Shown here: in pieces, positions 10,800 to 21,884 of the stretch
Layout of the letters: every line of letters begins with the position of its first letter
How positions within the stretch are numbered: the stretch's first letter is position 1
Assembly (NCBI RefSeq): GCF_018873765.1
Contig: NC_057921.1
Span: forward strand, 68,189,557 to 68,253,556
Direction of reading: 5' to 3'
DNA length: 64,000 nt
Source: Telopea speciosissima
Taxonomy: Eukaryota; Streptophyta; Magnoliopsida; Proteales; Proteaceae
Made by a program: the position numbers and the translations under genes
The notes under the pieces: generated by a model
Database searches by the model: none
The model's input: the letters and a program-made list of their open reading frames with translations, nothing else
What the model was told of the DNA's origin: nothing

Positions 10800-12325
10800 G
10801 CCCTAATGCAGATTCTTAACCAAAATGGGCTTGTGTTATTAGGAATAAGTCTAGGGTTGGATACTATAAATGTTGGGACTTCGGTCCATGGGGATTTCAA
10901 TGTAATAGGCCACTTTTATGGACCTAAAGAATGGGTAAGAAGGTTACACACGGGATTAGCTAGTTTGTTTCTTTATTTAGTTCTTTTTTAAGTTGTTTTG
11001 GGTTAGTGGGCGAGCCAATGATTAAAGTTGAACTATTGTAACCTATTGGTTGCGGGTTCAAAAACTTGGAAACAGCCTCTCCTCCGGAGCAGGGTTAAGG
11101 CTGCATACATTTGCCCCTCCCAAACCCTGTAGTAGCGGGAGCCTTGTACATTGGGATGCTTTTTTTTGGGGGTTAGTTCAATTGAACCGGTTGTATGTGG
11201 TTCATTTTAAGTTGCTGATTTAGTTCTTGTGTTGGCTATTAAAATAGTGGAGTCCATATCAAACTTAAGTCATAGGCATGTTAGGAATGTTTGTCTATTT
11301 TATTGAGTTAGTTTCTTTTATTATTTCAGTTTCCTAGTCAGTTTAGGTTATCTTATTAGTTAAGGATTGAGTTAGACCTTTCCTTGTCCGTGTTTGAGTC
11401 GATTTTTTAGTCTTTTATATAAGTTTGTAAGGGTGGCAAGCATTGTACAGCAATTTTTAATGAAAAAATCTGTTGTTGCTGCCCTTCTTCTCCATTAAAG
11501 AATCTCTTTTGTTTGATCAAGAAACCCCTTGTGTTTGATTAAGGAGATTAGTGTTTTTGTTCCAATTGAACCACCTTGCAGTGTGAAGCCCAGGTGTTAT
11601 TTTCTTCTTGATTTCTTCGTTATTTATTCTACATCCACAGTTTGTGTTCTATTGCTGCTACTATTTATTGGTTTATTTTTCTTATTTTTTAATCACAGCC
11701 ATTAACAGGTAACTCTAATCTGAAATTCTGCAACTAGAACCCTACTTTCTAGAAGTAGGGTTAGCAGGTAACTCTAATACACAGTAAATTTTTTTATTTT
11801 TTGAGATTAAGCAAGCCAGCCATTAGATCTGGCTGAAATTTTGATCAAATCTCAAGAACCCTAATTGGGAAACTCAATCCAAAATTCAAACAATTCTGAC
11901 CAGCTGATTGGCTGCTATTGTGAAACCTCTATTTTGCCCTTTTCTCCATTAGAACCCTATTTCATACCTGAATTAATTTCTGATTTGCGAACTGATTTAG
12001 CTGGCTGATTATATGTTTATTTTCATGTTTGGATCCATCGACCTTCTTCAACCTCTGAACCTAATTTCACTAGTTAATGTATGGTTTTACCCCTATTCCT
12101 ATTCTACTAGGACTTAGCCATATTTGCTGATCTGACCCATTTGATTAGGCTCAGATTTTCAGCAAATCTTTGCCCTACTATTTTTTAAACTCGATCTCAG
12201 TTTTAACCCTAACCTACAATCTGATTTCGTGATATTTAATATCTCCCTAATCTGAACTTTCCTTTGATTAAAGATATTGTCTATTGGCTATTTGAGTCTT
12301 TCAAATTACAGTATTACATTATGCC
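10800..12325 (+). repeat. LTR-like dispersed repeat, copy A
   Basis: Shared with copy B at 12890-13800 in the same orientation. Common landmarks include a segment ending TGTAATAGGCCACTTT, then TATTTCAGTTTCCTAGTC, TATAAGTTTGTA, AGCATTGTACA, CCCTTGTGTTTGATT and finally TACAGTATTACATTA. The TATA-like box followed by a leader suggests an LTR or promoter-bearing retroelement end. Both copies are old and diverged, and this one is split by a SINE. The family cannot be fixed by eye. Confidence 0.5.
11008..11169 (+). mobile_element. Au-type SINE inserted in the LTR-like repeat
   Basis: Full-length-looking tRNA-derived SINE. It starts GGGCGAGCCAATG, has a B-box-like GGTTGCGGGTTCAAAAA, then the Au body (GGTTAAGGCTGCATACATTT ... 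AGCGGGAGCCTTGTACA) and an oligo-T end. It is flanked by the direct repeat GGGTTAGT (11000-11007 and 11170-11177), which I take as the target-site duplication. Confidence 0.82.
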
Positions 12326-12889
12326 TAGAATAGAGGATGGGGAAACTGCCCTAGGCTACACAGGCTGCACTAATACAAAGTCATTGTCCCACGATGGGGA
12401 TTACAAGCATATATAAAGAGAAATAATAGACTCTTAAAAATAAAAACTTACTCTTAACTAGGAAACTGACTCAAATAAGGAAACTGGAAAATAAATTTAA
12501 TCTCCTACCATCCTACGTAATCTACCCAATTAAAAGATAACATGATTATCCCAATAAAAATTAATAAATTCCTTAAATCCTACTAGACTCCAAAACCAAT
12601 TGTACCCGGTTCATCTCCATCTAGGCTCCCCAAAGGGTTTGGGCCGGCCAAGGAAGTGCTCCTGCATCATATTCATTATGTTACAGTGTCAATTTTTTTG
12701 TACATTTCCCCCATTAATGTATTTATTCATTTGCCTTCATGTTATGAATAGGAGTATGGTTGGAGGTGTGATTTGTGCTCAGAAAAAGAAGGAATTGAAT
12801 GGCAAAGTAAGCCTATAATGTTCACCTGCTCTGTTGGGGGTAGGGGTTTACACACACATTTATGCCCTTTTGGAAGTTTATTTAACAAT
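12326..12889. other. spacer between two LTR-like repeats
   Basis: Non-coding stretch between copies A and B. No gene or recognised element. Confidence 0.3.
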
Positions 12890-13800
12890 AACTTGGTGAT
12901 GCAGTTAAATTGCTTAAATGGTCTTATTTTATTAGAAATGAGCCTTGGGTTGGGTTATATATTTGTTGGAACTTTAGGCCAATAGGTTTTCATTGTAATG
13001 GGCCACTTTGGTTATTAATTGTTATTAAGTGGTTTAGTTAGGCCGGATTATGATTCTATAAGTCCAGTCCTGTTTTGAGTCAGTTCTCTAATTCTCTTTA
13101 TTATTTCAGTTTCCTAGTCATTTTATATCACCTTATTAATTAAGGATTCGTTTAGGCCTTTCCTTTTTAGTCTTTGTCTGTTTTTGAGTTTTCTGTATAA
13201 GTTTGTATGGGGGTCCAGCATTGTACACAAATTTTGATTGATGGAAAGCTTTGTCTTTGCTACCTATCATGGTATGCTCTTCCCTTGTGTTTGATTGAGG
13301 TTGGTTGGTGTTTGACCCATCCAAATACCTTGCGGCGGGAAGCCGAGGTGCCCTCCTCTTCCCTTTCTTCCATCCTCCTTTTCAATTGATGAACAAGTAA
13401 AACCTTGTTTTCCGTAATTCATGATTTGATCTGGAATTCATATGCAAAAGTTTTTTGACATGAATTATAGTTGAGGAAATCTTGCCATCAGATCACCCTC
13501 AACTTTTGAGGAATTTTTCTTCATTCTCAAGGATGCCTTCGACCAGAAGTTCTTACTGATCAGACCTGCTGATCTCGAGATCTTTAAGAATTCCTATTCT
13601 GGATTCTTAACTTCAAATCCACCTGTCAGATTGACCTGAAATTTTCAGCAAGGGTTCTTTACCCTTAGAACAGAACTCAATTGGTGTTTTGGTCCAATCT
13701 GACCACCTGATTTTATCATATCATTATTCTCCCTATACTGGATTCTATTCTCTGAGAAAAGATTCTGTTTTGAGTCTTCAATTACAGTATTACATTACGT
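12890..13800 (+). repeat. LTR-like dispersed repeat, copy B
   Basis: Direct copy of the repeat described for 10800-12325 but without the SINE, so the SINE arrived after the two copies separated or hit only copy A. It includes the TATA-like TATAAGTTTGTATGG near 13196. Confidence 0.5.
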
Positions 13801-14071
13801 GGAACACTTCCCCTTTGATTGAAATTGATACGCAAGGGGAGGGCCCCTTTGTGCCTATTGCAAAAGCAGATTCTTGAGTCTTGATTGATAGTTTAAGGGC
13901 TATAGAAGTTGTTGACAGATTAAGGTCTATACATTGTGCTGAATAATAAAAAAGGATTATAATGGGATTCTCATGGATTTGATCACTTAAATGGGAATTG
14001 TTTATTATGCTCTCACAAATTTGACAAAAATTACCAACAGGCCTAAGTCCCTGGTTCTTATGTACCATACC
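13801..14071. other. non-coding DNA
   Basis: No gene or recognised repeat is visible. Confidence 0.3.
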
Positions 14072-14379
14072 AAATATTTGACCAATTGGTGGTTCTACAA
14101 TTTCTCTTGAGTTGTGTAAGCATAAAAAATGTACTTGTTGCTTATGCCATCAGTTCAAATGCTTTTACCAAAAATAAAAGTCCTTTGTTGACCAATCCAT
14201 TTACATCATTGGAGCAGCCATGAAAATATTTGACCAATTGGTGGGTCTACAATTTCTCTTGAGTTGTGTAAGCATAAAAAATGTACTTGTTGCTTATGCT
14301 ATCAGTTCAAATGCTTTTACCAAAATTAAAAAAGTCCTTGGTTGACCAATCCAATTACATCATTGGAGCAGCCATGAAA
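14072..14379. repeat. 152-bp tandem duplication
   Basis: Two adjacent copies of about 152 bp, starting at about 14072 and 14224 (both begin AAATATTTGACCAATTGGTG), nearly identical over their length. They differ by a handful of substitutions and a small indel. They do not encode a recognisable protein. Confidence 0.9.
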
Positions 14380-15758
14380 ATAACTATGGCTATGTTGGTA
14401 GTTGATTTTGTATTCCCTGAGATTCATGGAAGATGGAATAAATGGTAATGTAATCATTTGGATTAGTGACAATTTTCATGGGCTCAAACTTGTGCTTTAT
14501 CCGCAGCACAAGTTTACAGTTTTGCATATCATGATACACAAATATTTCAGCAGTTTAGTACTTCACCCATGCTCCTAGAATGTGATAGGGTCATTGTTAT
14601 AGAAGTTCTTCACACTGTTATATCTGGAATATGAAGTTACAAGTTGATCATAAATTTCAATATCTTGTATACAAATGGTTAATTTTGGATGCCTTTCAAT
14701 ACAGATTCGTTGATGGTCTGATATGGTGAGGATTATTCTACAACCCTCTTGGGTGTGTTCAGGGTCGAGTATGCTTTGGACAAGCACTATGAACAGTGAT
14801 CGTTAGTTCGAAGAAGCATTCATCAGTGACTACGGGTTTAATGTACCCTTGATTCGTCAGTAACTGCATGCTTCTCTCCTTATTCAATTGGATTTCAGGA
14901 TTCGCGCAGTCTTGCTGCAAGTGTTTCAGGTGTGCACCTGATATTGTGCTGGCAGATTGTATCAGAGGGGTTAAGACTTTTTTTTTTAATTTTTTTATAG
15001 GAGGGGTTAAGACTTTAAAATACACATCTGAGTATAGTATCCTTGTAGTGCAAAAATCCTGCTCCCTTGTTTTAATAACTTTTGTTGTTGCTGACGTGCT
15101 CCAGCCCTGGGTTCCCATTTACTCAATGGGATCCCTCTCTATACTATTGCTAGTAGCTGCTATGACACTTTTTCCCTGTCTTTGTCATTTTGGTTCTCTT
15201 ATGCTGTGTGGCACATCCGATCAGTACTTCAGAGACTAGTTTGAATCAATGACAAATTGTTGTCACGTTCTACTTTCTAAAGTAATTCCAGTGTTCAAGA
15301 ATTTAATCCTAAGGTAACACCTGATGTATTTAGGGTGGTGATGACGCAGATTCTCTGCTAAGTCAGCAGCCAAAATAACATCCCAAAACTTTTTCTTATG
15401 ATAAAAATAAAAAATAAAAAATAAAAAAATAACATCCCAAAACTGTGGGTTGTTTGGTTAAAACTGATCTGAACCGGATGGAACCTGAACCAGGACTAAT
15501 ATTTTCTTCCAGGAAAAAGGAGGAAAAAAAAAAAAAAAAAAGTCCAATATCCATGGACTGTATCTGGCTTTCTACTACAAAGGGTCTTGCAGCTTGAAGA
15601 GACCGAGTGTTAACTAAGGTGGGTACATTCTGAAAATGGAGAATCCTTATGTTAACAGCTCAATGAATCAAGATAACGAAGCATGAGAGAAAGATGGACG
15701 CGTCTAATAATCAGCAATAACACCAACATCCGAGCTTCATGGTCTAGATCTCCAAAAG
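14380..15758. other. intergenic region, 3' side of the PPR gene
   Basis: No supported gene. An open frame on the plus strand at 14868-15239 (123 residues, hydrophobic) lacks any family signature. The end nearest 15758 presumably includes the 3' UTR of the minus-strand PPR gene. Confidence 0.35.
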
Positions 15759-18026
15759 CTACCCTTTTTCTTCACAGTGCATCCTCTTATGTACAAACTC
15801 AGCTTCTTTTACTTTTCCTTCAGTCTCAAGGCAAATTTTTAAATCTCCAAGGCAGCTTAAGCATGCTTTGCCTTGTTTCTCAGTCAGTGCATGGTAAAGA
15901 CCAAATGCTTCCGATGCCTTGTAAATTCTACAAAGACCAGTTATCACTGCACTGTAGATCTCAATATCCACGCCTTGACGCCTCTCCAAGCTAAACAGCA
16001 GCAGTTCTCGAGCATCTAAGAATTTACTACTTCCACAAAGAAAACCCACCAATTCCTCCATCTTTACCGAGTAACCTTTGTCGTATAGAGATCCAACAAC
16101 CTCGAAAGCAGCATCACGGAGCCTGTTCTTGAAGAGAAAAATAGTGGTATCTGTAAAAAGATGGATGGTTGGTCGAATGTTTCTCTCTAACATCATCAGG
16201 ACAAAGGAAGCAACTTCTCCAACACAACTCTCTTTCACTAGTGCTGCAAGTACAGAATGGAAGGTGGAAGTTCTAGGGAGATGGGAGCTCTTTAACATCT
16301 TCTCCAAAGTCTTTTGAGCAAAACCTGCTTCCCCCTTATGCAAGAACCCCTCAATCAGAGAATCGTAGGTCTGGAAATCCGGGACAAAGTCTCTCCTCAA
16401 CATCAAGACCAAGAGATCATACCCTGCTTGTAATGTTCCTTCCTTGCAGTGCCCCATTATCAACGTCTTAAAAGATGAAGGATCTTGTGTACCTCTTTTC
16501 AGTAGCTGCCTGAACACCTTCTCGGCCTTGGCAGTCTTTCCGCTCCCACACAAATTCACAAACATGGGATTGTAAGCAGCAACCAGAGGCACACACCCAA
16601 CGTCCCGTACCAGGATCTCCTTCTCCAACAGGTCATCGAAGAGCTCTTCTGCCCTATCAAAATATGTTCTCTGACACAAACTTCGAATCAAAACGCTGTA
16701 GGTCGTTGAATCCGGTGGAATTTTTAGTTCCGACATTTTCTCGAACATTTTCATTGCCTCGTCCAACTTCCCTGCATTACAGTGCGCAGTCATCAGCGTA
16801 TTAAAAGTACATGTATCTGGGAGAAATTCACCACCCCCAATCATCCCTTCCAAAATTTCCTTGATCTTCTCGAGCTTTTGTGCGTCGCATAACCCTTGAA
16901 TGAGAGTATTATAGGTGATACTGTTGGGCTTCATTCCGCGACCGAGCATCTCTTCGTAGACAGCCAAAGCCTCGGTAAAGGCATGTTTTTCACAGTATCC
17001 TCTGATCAAGGTCGTGTAGGTAACAATGTTAGGATACAAATCGGGGCTTTTGGCAAGCAACCCTTTGAGAAGATTGTGGGCGATTCTAACCTTCCCAGCC
17101 CTACACAATCCGTCGATAAGCGTATTATACGTTACAATATCAGGGTCACACCGGAAACGCGACATCTCTTTGAAGAAACGGAAGCCCTCGTCTAACATGG
17201 AATTCAGGCAGAATCCCCTTATGAGAATGTTAAAGGTACACACATCGGGTGAAACGCCAGGGACCGATAGCATTTCGTGATACAGCTGCTGGGCCATGTT
17301 GGTCCTCCCTCGGCGGAGCAGAACGGATAGCAGGCTATTGAAGGTGACGACGGAGGGGGAGACACCAAGAGATTTCATGGTAGAGAAAACCTTGATAGAT
17401 TCTTGGATAAGTCCGGCCTGACCGTAGCTCCTGATCAAGCTATTGAAGAATCGGTCTTGAAGCTTGACGGACCCACCCGATCTCTTCTCGATGGAGAAGA
17501 GGAAGTTGCGGGCGGCATTGAGATTTCGGCTGTGGCCGAGAATCTCGAGCATCTTGAAGTAGGTTTGGTCATTGTGGGCGAAACCATGGTCTTGAGCCCA
17601 CTTGAAGAAACGGACGGCTTTGTGAGGGGTCCTGATGAGATGGAGAGTTTGGAGAACGGAAGTCTTGGAGAGACTGGGGCAGAGAAGCGACAGAGAGGAT
17701 TCGAGGTCGAGTGACCAGTGTTCGTTATTGATGCGTCGAGCGATAATTCGAGCGGTTTTGGTCTTCGAGGATCTGTGTTCCGCCGGAGAGGGTATTTGGG
17801 CGGCTTCTTGTTGTATGTTCAGTTCGTTACCTTTCTCTGGTTCCTCATCCTCCACGTCCCCTTCCACTGCTGCTAATGCTATTTCGCAAAGGTGGTCTTC
17901 GTTCGCTTGTTTCTTCTCTAGGGCGGGTGGTGCTAAAGTGCGAAAGGAAATGAACCTGATGAATTGGATAGAGGAGAAGAGGGTTCTACAGTTGGGTTTG
18001 AGCCCAAGATTCAGAGGAAGAAGCAT
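15759..18026 (-). CDS. P-class pentatricopeptide-repeat protein, organellar
   Basis: Intronless 755-residue protein. The N-terminus (MLLPLNLGLKPNCRTLFSSIQ...) is rich in Arg/Ser and poor in acidic residues, as for a mitochondrial or plastid targeting peptide. From about residue 190 to 650 it is a run of about 35-residue PPR motifs with the usual VTYNTLIDGLCRAGKV pattern; no E, DYW or SMR domain follows, so it is P-class. Segments ARIIARRINNEHW, NLNAARNFLFSIEKRSGG, RFFNSLIRSYGQAGL and RGTQDPSSFKTLIMGHCKEG match what I recall of Arabidopsis At1g02060, annotated as a chloroplast PPR protein. P-class PPR proteins bind single-stranded organelle RNA and usually affect its stability, splicing or translation; the RNA target is unknown. 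The start is the first ATG, just before the targeting peptide. Confidence 0.94.
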   Translation of the reverse strand: MLLPLNLGLKPNCRTLFSSIQFIRFISFRTLAPPALEKKQANEDHLCEIALAAVEGDVEDEEPEKGNELNIQQEAAQIPSPAEHRSSKTKTARIIARRINNEHWSLDLESSLSLLCPSLSKTSVLQTLHLIRTPHKAVRFFKWAQDHGFAHNDQTYFKMLEILGHSRNLNAARNFLFSIEKRSGGSVKLQDRFFNSLIRSYGQAGLIQESIKVFSTMKSLGVSPSVVTFNSLLSVLLRRGRTNMAQQLYHEMLSVPGVSPDVCTFNILIRGFCLNSMLDEGFRFFKEMSRFRCDPDIVTYNTLIDGLCRAGKVRIAHNLLKGLLAKSPDLYPNIVTYTTLIRGYCEKHAFTEALAVYEEMLGRGMKPNSITYNTLIQGLCDAQKLEKIKEILEGMIGGGEFLPDTCTFNTLMTAHCNAGKLDEAMKMFEKMSELKIPPDSTTYSVLIRSLCQRTYFDRAEELFDDLLEKEILVRDVGCVPLVAAYNPMFVNLCGSGKTAKAEKVFRQLLKRGTQDPSSFKTLIMGHCKEGTLQAGYDLLVLMLRRDFVPDFQTYDSLIEGFLHKGEAGFAQKTLEKMLKSSHLPRTSTFHSVLAALVKESCVGEVASFVLMMLERNIRPTIHLFTDTTIFLFKNRLRDAAFEVVGSLYDKGYSVKMEELVGFLCGSSKFLDARELLLFSLERRQGVDIEIYSAVITGLCRIYKASEAFGLYHALTEKQGKACLSCLGDLKICLETEGKVKEAEFVHKRMHCEEKG

Positions 18027-19631
18027 GTCAATTGTCTCTCACCCAAGAAAAAATGGCGACTCAGAGAACTTCTGTTCTGGCTAGCCTCTGCCCTCTCGGC
18101 CCTCGGAAGGAAGGAAGCAGGGTTTTAAAACGCGTGGCGGAAGCGGGCAGTGCCGATTAGGTTCGGATCGGAATTTGTTTGAATCGGTCTGAAATAATCC
18201 TAGAATTGACAAATTCGAAGAATATTTCAATGATTCTTGTGTATTGATTGACTCATACAAATCGGGATCACAGTCCCAGGTTCCAATCTGATTCGCTGAT
18301 TCTTGAAACCCCTGCTGGGAAGTCGAAGCAGAGACCATTGTGTTGGTTTTCTGAACCGGCCTGGGAAATTCCTTTCGACTGGAACTGGACTGGTTATTGT
18401 CTCCCGGCTCTTTAAGTTCATGTTTATGCCAATTCGCTTGAAGGAAATTATATTTGGGATACCAAACATTTAAGGGAAATTATGTTAATGTCTGTGAATG
18501 TAGGGTAGTTGCTCCTCGTTATTCCTAAATGCAGAGTTTCTTACCTTCATCATCGTCTTTGAAAGTCTTACTTCCCCTGGATATCTCAAAGCTTCAAATT
18601 CAAATTTTTGCCTGATGAAACCCAAATATGGCACAGATGAGAGGAGAGGGATTATATACCCTAAACATGGTATTTACCAGAATCTGCAGGATTTCTATTT
18701 GCCTCCTGATCTAGTGATTTTCAGTTTGCATATGAATAATGGAGTTGTAAATGTCAAGCCCAGAAGCCCTTGAAAAAAAGGAATTCTAACACCAAAAATA
18801 AAAAAAGAATTCACATATAAAGCCAAACATGAACATCAATTTACTTTTCGTTAGTAATGTTCAACGTGAATATGACCTTGATCCTAAATTCCTAACCTGA
18901 ACATGAACATCAATTTTTTTATGTCTAAACTTGAAGGTTTTTGAAAGCTGCGCAACACAAACATAGCCTTAAGGATGCATTTGGTATGTATTTCAAGAAC
19001 GCATTTTATTCTAGATTAATAATATATACTGAGATGTGAAAAACAGTGGTTGCACCAGTTGCCTCCCTGGTATCTACTTTTGTTCCTCAACAAATATTCC
19101 GAGAATGCATACTAAAACCAGCCTTAAAAGTTCATAAGGCAAAAGACTTTCTGAGTTTTTTCAATTTTCAGTCCATGCATACTGTGAAAGGATGAAATAT
19201 GTACTCTGAGATTATAGCTTTCTTGGTACAACTTAGCAAGAATTTGAAGGGTGTTCAGCCAAATTCTTGAGAGAGAAAATTGGGATCACAAGGAACCGAT
19301 GCCTTATTTAAGTAGAGAACATTCAAAAATTGGTGTCCATCCAAATACCACATAACAAATATATGGGAATTGAGAATCATCATCCATAGATCCTTTTCAA
19401 GGCGGACCACATGGAAACCTTTTCCCTAGTTAGAAAATAATAGCTATAGTAGTAAACCCTTTTTTTTTTTTTTTCACCATGGCTAAAGGAAAAATCATCC
19501 CTTTTTTTATTTTATTTTTTTATTTTTATTGAAAGGAGACTAATTGTGCGACCTTCAAGTAATGGGCTTTAAGCTTTTAATTTTCTCTGAAAACCACATA
19601 ATTGATTATATAATATCTGCAACCTTGCATG
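18027..19631. other. intergenic region upstream of the PPR gene
   Basis: Should contain the PPR promoter near 18030-18400. Otherwise AT-rich with no recognised gene or element. Confidence 0.35.
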
Positions 19632-19673
19632 CCAATGCCCAATGCCCAATGCCCAATGCCCAATGCCAATGCC
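19632..19673. repeat. 8-bp minisatellite (CAATGCCC)n
   Basis: About five tandem units of CAATGCCC, with the edge units shortened to CAATGC. A simple slippage repeat. Confidence 0.9.
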
Positions 19674-20073
19674 TGACACGGACATCACAGTCCAATCGCA
19701 TATATATTATATATAAAAGGTTTACATAATATGGGCCTGACTGAGCTAACTGTAGGTATGGTCTTGACTATTGAGTGAGTGTAGCAAAACCCTTATTCCT
19801 TTTTATTAATATTGCTGATATCTCTAAACGCAGAACAATATTTTCTCTTGCTTCGACGTTTTGTTTCTCTAGATTTTGAGCACGTACGGAAGATCAAAAT
19901 GAGTCTAAGAACATGATCGATCAGTCTAAAAGAATTTAATGGAGGGCCTGATCGAGGGGGGTGGGGGTTATATAGATAGTAGGAAAGTAAATAGAAAGAG
20001 AAGATCCCCAAGCAAGCCAAAAAATAATCGTATATATATATCATTGACATGTAAATTAAAAGTCGATCATGAC

Positions 20074-20181
20074 ATGGAGATGGAGATTTCAAGATTCCAG
20101 TATTCCACAGCCCACAAAAGCTTCAATATGGAGATGGAGATTTCAAGATTCCAGTATTCCACAGCCCACAAAAGCTTCAAT
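20074..20181. repeat. 54-bp perfect tandem duplication
   Basis: Two adjacent identical 54-bp units (20074-20127 and 20128-20181), each starting ATGGAGATGGAGATTTC. Because 54 is a multiple of three the plus-strand frame stays open through it, but nothing suggests a real protein. A short poly(C) run follows at about 20215. Confidence 0.93.
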
Positions 20182-20795
20182 GCGGATTGTGATTTGCCAC
20201 CTTTCATTTGTTCCCCTCCCCCCCCCCCCCCCCCCTTTTCTGTGGTCTGCCCCGGAATCTCATCATCATATTTCTATCATTCAATTCGATCTGGTCCCTC
20301 TCCTACTTACACGAAACAAAAGAAAATCCAAAGTGGAACGAACAAAGTTGAAACAACCCCCCACCACACCCACACTCTAAAACCTGCTAATAACAATTCA
20401 AACATATCTTTTCTTCCCATTCCAATCACCCATAAAATAAGAAAAATGATAAGAAAAGCGATAAAGGAGAAGAAGATAATATGGTTGCCCGCTCCAATCA
20501 ACAACATAGCAGCTGCTTTCTTTTAACTGAGTTTAATTATTACAGGGAGTGATGGATCAGTGATAGAGAAGCAACGAACTTTACCTAGATACAGTATTGG
20601 GCAAGGGCAATAATATTGAATCAGAATCACCCTCAATCAAGCTAGCTAGGAATTAATATAAAAGAGAAGCTAAATTAAACAGAGGAACATACAACAATCA
20701 ATTAAAAAAGGATATATGGATTTAAAAACTTACTTGAAGCTAAAAAAAGCTTCTTCTTACAGAAGGCGAAAACAGGGTTATCTGGAACAGTAAGT

Positions 20796-21449
20796 TCAAA
20801 CAGTAGTAGAACAGGTAGACCCTTGTTTGGAACTCAAAGGGGCTGCTGCTGCTGATGATGATACAACGTCGTCTGCCCCAAAAACCATAATCGTAACACA
20901 GTTGACATTAAACCTATAGGGGCCGGAAACCCAGGTCCAAACCTTCCATCGGAGCCGTCCGTTCACTTTCAGACTTAAAATCAGTCTACCCGTCGTCTGA
21001 TCCCGACCCACTTCATAACCAAAAGAAGGGGCCACAGGGAGCCCTGTTCCTACCAAGGAAGCTGTTAAGAGATTGCTATCTTCATGGCCTTGATAGAATG
21101 GAGGGAGAGATGTGTAGACGGTTATCTGTTGGCCCTTGTAGGAGGCGTAGATTTGGAGCTGGTCGTAGTAGACCCCAACTTTCTTATTTGGGTTCTTCGA
21201 CACCAGAGTGAGTTGTATGGAAGAGTTCAGAAGGTGAGGGGATGAGAGGTTGAGTTGGTAGATATCGGCCCCTTTCAGGTAGAATTCTGGCTTGGAAGGG
21301 CGTAGGATTAACCAGACGAAAATGACGAGTGAGAAAAGAGAGAATAGAAAGGTGGAGAAGCCGTAAAGTAGCTTCTTTGGTAATTTGTTTACGTTGAGTC
21401 CGTGCTTGGCGCAGTGCTTAGGAGAGTTCGTCAGGAATATCTGAGACAT
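20796..21449 (-). CDS. NDR1/HIN1-like (LEA_2) membrane protein
   Basis: A 217-residue, intronless protein. I chose the Met at 21449 (MSQIFLTNSPKHCAKHG) over an in-frame Met 18 codons upstream, because the Arabidopsis NHL12-type proteins begin MSQI...SPKHCAK. A single transmembrane segment (about residues 28-50, YGFSTFLFSLFSLVIFVWLIL) is followed by the LEA_2 domain with the family motif SKNPNKKVGVYYDQL and the later GRLRWKVWTWVSGPYRFNV. NDR1/HIN1-like proteins are single-pass, often plasma-membrane proteins linked to pathogen and stress responses. The C-terminal tail is Ser/Ala-rich and ends CSTTV. Closest by memory is Arabidopsis NHL12 (At2g35960). No break is seen. Confidence 0.93.
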   Translation of the reverse strand: MSQIFLTNSPKHCAKHGLNVNKLPKKLLYGFSTFLFSLFSLVIFVWLILRPSKPEFYLKGADIYQLNLSSPHLLNSSIQLTLVSKNPNKKVGVYYDQLQIYASYKGQQITVYTSLPPFYQGHEDSNLLTASLVGTGLPVAPSFGYEVGRDQTTGRLILSLKVNGRLRWKVWTWVSGPYRFNVNCVTIMVFGADDVVSSSAAAAPLSSKQGSTCSTTV

Positions 21450-21503
21450 TTGCAAGTGAGAAAGACCAGTTGAGTTAGTTAGAATGGTGCGACGTTCACA
21501 CAA

Positions 21504-21884
21504 GTGCTAACCCACCAAGGAAGAGGAGAGGGGACGATGAGCTTAATCCGTCTTAAATATAAGAGAAGAAAAAGGAAGATATCCTGCCTGGCTCGGCAGG
21601 CAAGGCAAGGCAAGGGCGCTTTCAAAAATCTGCAAGCAAGCTTGAATGCGCCAAGTAAAGCAGCAATTATTTCTCTCTACCGCTTTTGACCGGCAGCTCC
21701 TGGTGGGAAAGAAAGAACGTGTTTCCAGATTTTTATTGGCTCGATTTTATTTTATTTTTTGTTTTTTAATAGCACTTTATCAGATAATTATGTGAAAGCT
21801 AATGGCGGGAGATTACATAAATCCAATAGCTATGGATTTTATTTGTTTTTTTGGGTCAATAATCCAATAGCTATGGATTGAAAA
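21504..21884. other. promoter-side flank of the NHL12-like gene
   Basis: Upstream region of the minus-strand NDR1/HIN1-like gene. GGCAAGGCAAGGCAAGG direct repeats occur near 21598-21614. No gene seen. Confidence 0.3.

Noticed and set aside
14868-15239. 123-residue plus-strand hydrophobic frame
   Set aside because: Poly-T stretches give the hydrophobic look; no family motif, no splice partner.
16078-18084. Several plus-strand frames across the PPR gene
   Set aside because: Antisense shadows of the strong minus-strand PPR reading frame.
19939-20526. 195-residue plus-strand open frame
   Set aside because: Kept open by the 54-bp tandem repeat and the poly(C) run; the rest is low-complexity and resembles no protein.
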